A stretch of DNA of 64,000 nucleotides, taken from Branchiostoma floridae (taxonomy: Eukaryota; Chordata; Leptocardii; Amphioxiformes; Branchiostomatidae). Shown here piece after piece: positions 63,390 to 64,000 of the stretch. The notes under the pieces were generated by a model. The model was not told where the DNA came from. It ran no database searches and was given only the letters and a program-made list of their open reading frames with translations. The stretch lies in contig NC_049995.1 in assembly GCF_000003815.2 (NCBI RefSeq), positions 16,617,048 through 16,681,047 of the forward strand. Direction: 5' to 3'. Each line of letters starts with the position of its first letter. Positions within the stretch are counted from its first letter, which is position 1. A program made the translations under genes and the position numbers.

Positions 63390-63690
63390 GAGTCGGCATG
63401 TCGAGTAATGCTATTATCATTATGCGATGCAACGGCGCGAGTAAAATGCGCACTGTCTCTCAGTGTCTCTCTATAACACAACCATAAAACGCTTTCAGTA
63501 ACCTCCATGTCAAATTCAAAGAAAGGCTCCTTCTCAGTAGAAAGTAAATTAAGAACCAATCAGGTTAAGCTTTCCCCTGTATATCCCGTTAAAGTGGGGA
63601 TAACAAAGGCACAGCCAGGATCAAATTTGACAATCTTACCCCTCAATGGTGATGTCTGTCTCTCTAGTGATCTTTCAGTAAGCCTGTAAA
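63390..63690 (+). pseudogene. possible exon, copy 1 of a duplicated ORF
   Basis: From 63507 the frame reads MSNSKKGSFSVESKLRTNQV, then KLSPVYPVKVGITKAQPGS and NLTILPLNG. Copy 2 at 63771-63986 keeps F-S-V-x-S-K-x-R-x-N-Q, S-P-x-x-P, I-x-x-AQP-x-S-x-LT in register. Several differences are synonymous (e.g. TTG/CTA Leu, CCA/CCC Pro). A candidate acceptor CTTTCAG lies at 63494-63500. Family unknown. Confidence 0.3.
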
Positions 63691-63724
63691 AGGCGATAAA
63701 GTTACGACTTTGATATTTATGAGA

Positions 63725-63940
63725 TGTGTCGAGCAATGCCATTATGCCATAAAGCTGCAAGTGAGTGTAAGTGTTTCTCTATGAGTTGAGTGACACACTG
63801 TTGAGTTCAACGAAAGGTACAACTACCTTTTCAGTTGCAAGTAAAATGAGGATCAATCAGATTACTGTGTCACCTGATTCTCCTTTGACGGAGAGGATAA
63901 GAAACGCACAGCCCCGGTCAGAGCTAACAGTCTATAGGTG
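63725..63940 (+). pseudogene. possible exon, copy 2 of a duplicated ORF
   Basis: Reads SSTKGTTTFSVASKMRINQI, then TVSPDSPLTERIRNAQPRS and ELTVYRW, before running into repeat sequence (CACATGCGTACATATTCAAG, also seen at 18616). The shared DNA begins upstream at GTGTCGAG.AATGC.ATTAT, so the duplication includes non-coding flanks. Confidence 0.3.
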
Positions 63941-64000
63941 GGGTCACACATGCGTACATATTCAAGTCCGTTTTAGGTGCGTATGACGCTCTTAGTCTCT
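63941..64000 (+). repeat. start of a MITE cut by the window end
   Basis: GGGGTCACACATGCGTACAT then ATTCAAGTCCGTTTTAGGTGCGTATG resembles 18610-18655 and continues past the window. Confidence 0.45.

Overview
The window is metazoan nuclear DNA. It has spliced coding exons, tRNA-derived SINEs, non-LTR retrotransposon tails, many short inverted-repeat elements and long degenerate tandem arrays. Several repeat families (retrotransposon C-termini, SINEs, palindromic elements, LRR shards) look like those I associate with lancelets (Branchiostoma), so a cephalochordate is my best guess. That is recall, not a database match. Nothing suggests bacterial, plasmid or phage DNA, and I see no CRISPR array, rRNA or free-standing tRNA.

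The one clearly supported gene is a two-exon class A GPCR on the minus strand. Exon 1 is 16347-15556 and exon 2 is 13959-13714, joined in phase 0 for 345 residues. It has the DRY, CWLP and NPxxY landmarks and most resembles the somatostatin/opioid group, but has Ala where those receptors carry the TM3 Asp. Its intron holds a displaced copy of the exon 1 donor edge, two displaced copies of the exon 2 acceptor edge, and an oppositely oriented LINE fragment. Two more minus-strand exons are plausible but unidentified: 30364-29995 (strong acceptor, 122 codons, stop) and 50664-50434 (77 codons, GTAAGT donor).

Layout. 1-13 kb: nested and solo inverted-repeat elements, including a hAT-like element carrying a rolling-circle-like insertion with 246-bp repeats, a TTAA-flanked element, a 118-bp minisatellite and possible promoter motif clusters. 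13.4-16.6 kb: receptor locus. 17-29 kb: inverted-repeat families, CA tracts, an 80-bp satellite grown inside one arm of an element, an 8-bp-TSD hAT-like element, and duplicated exon-like ORFs at 23, 26 and 28 kb. 29-36 kb: candidate exon, 56-bp minisatellite, LINE remnants, SINE, LRR shard. 36.9-47.5 kb: long degenerate arrays, a 704-bp tandem duplication with a 32-nt palindrome at the join, and further minisatellites. 48-55 kb: LRR shard, candidate exon, and a 4-kb array of about 170-185-bp units. 56-64 kb: more inverted-repeat elements, SINE, minisatellites, and two diverged copies of an open reading frame near the end.

There are three assembly gaps (24925-25024, 28750-28849, 59487-59943); the first two lie inside inverted repeats. 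Most of the sequence is mobile or tandem-repeat DNA, and most short ORFs in it are fortuitous. Repeat relationships were found by eye, so boundaries are approximate unless a target-site duplication is given.
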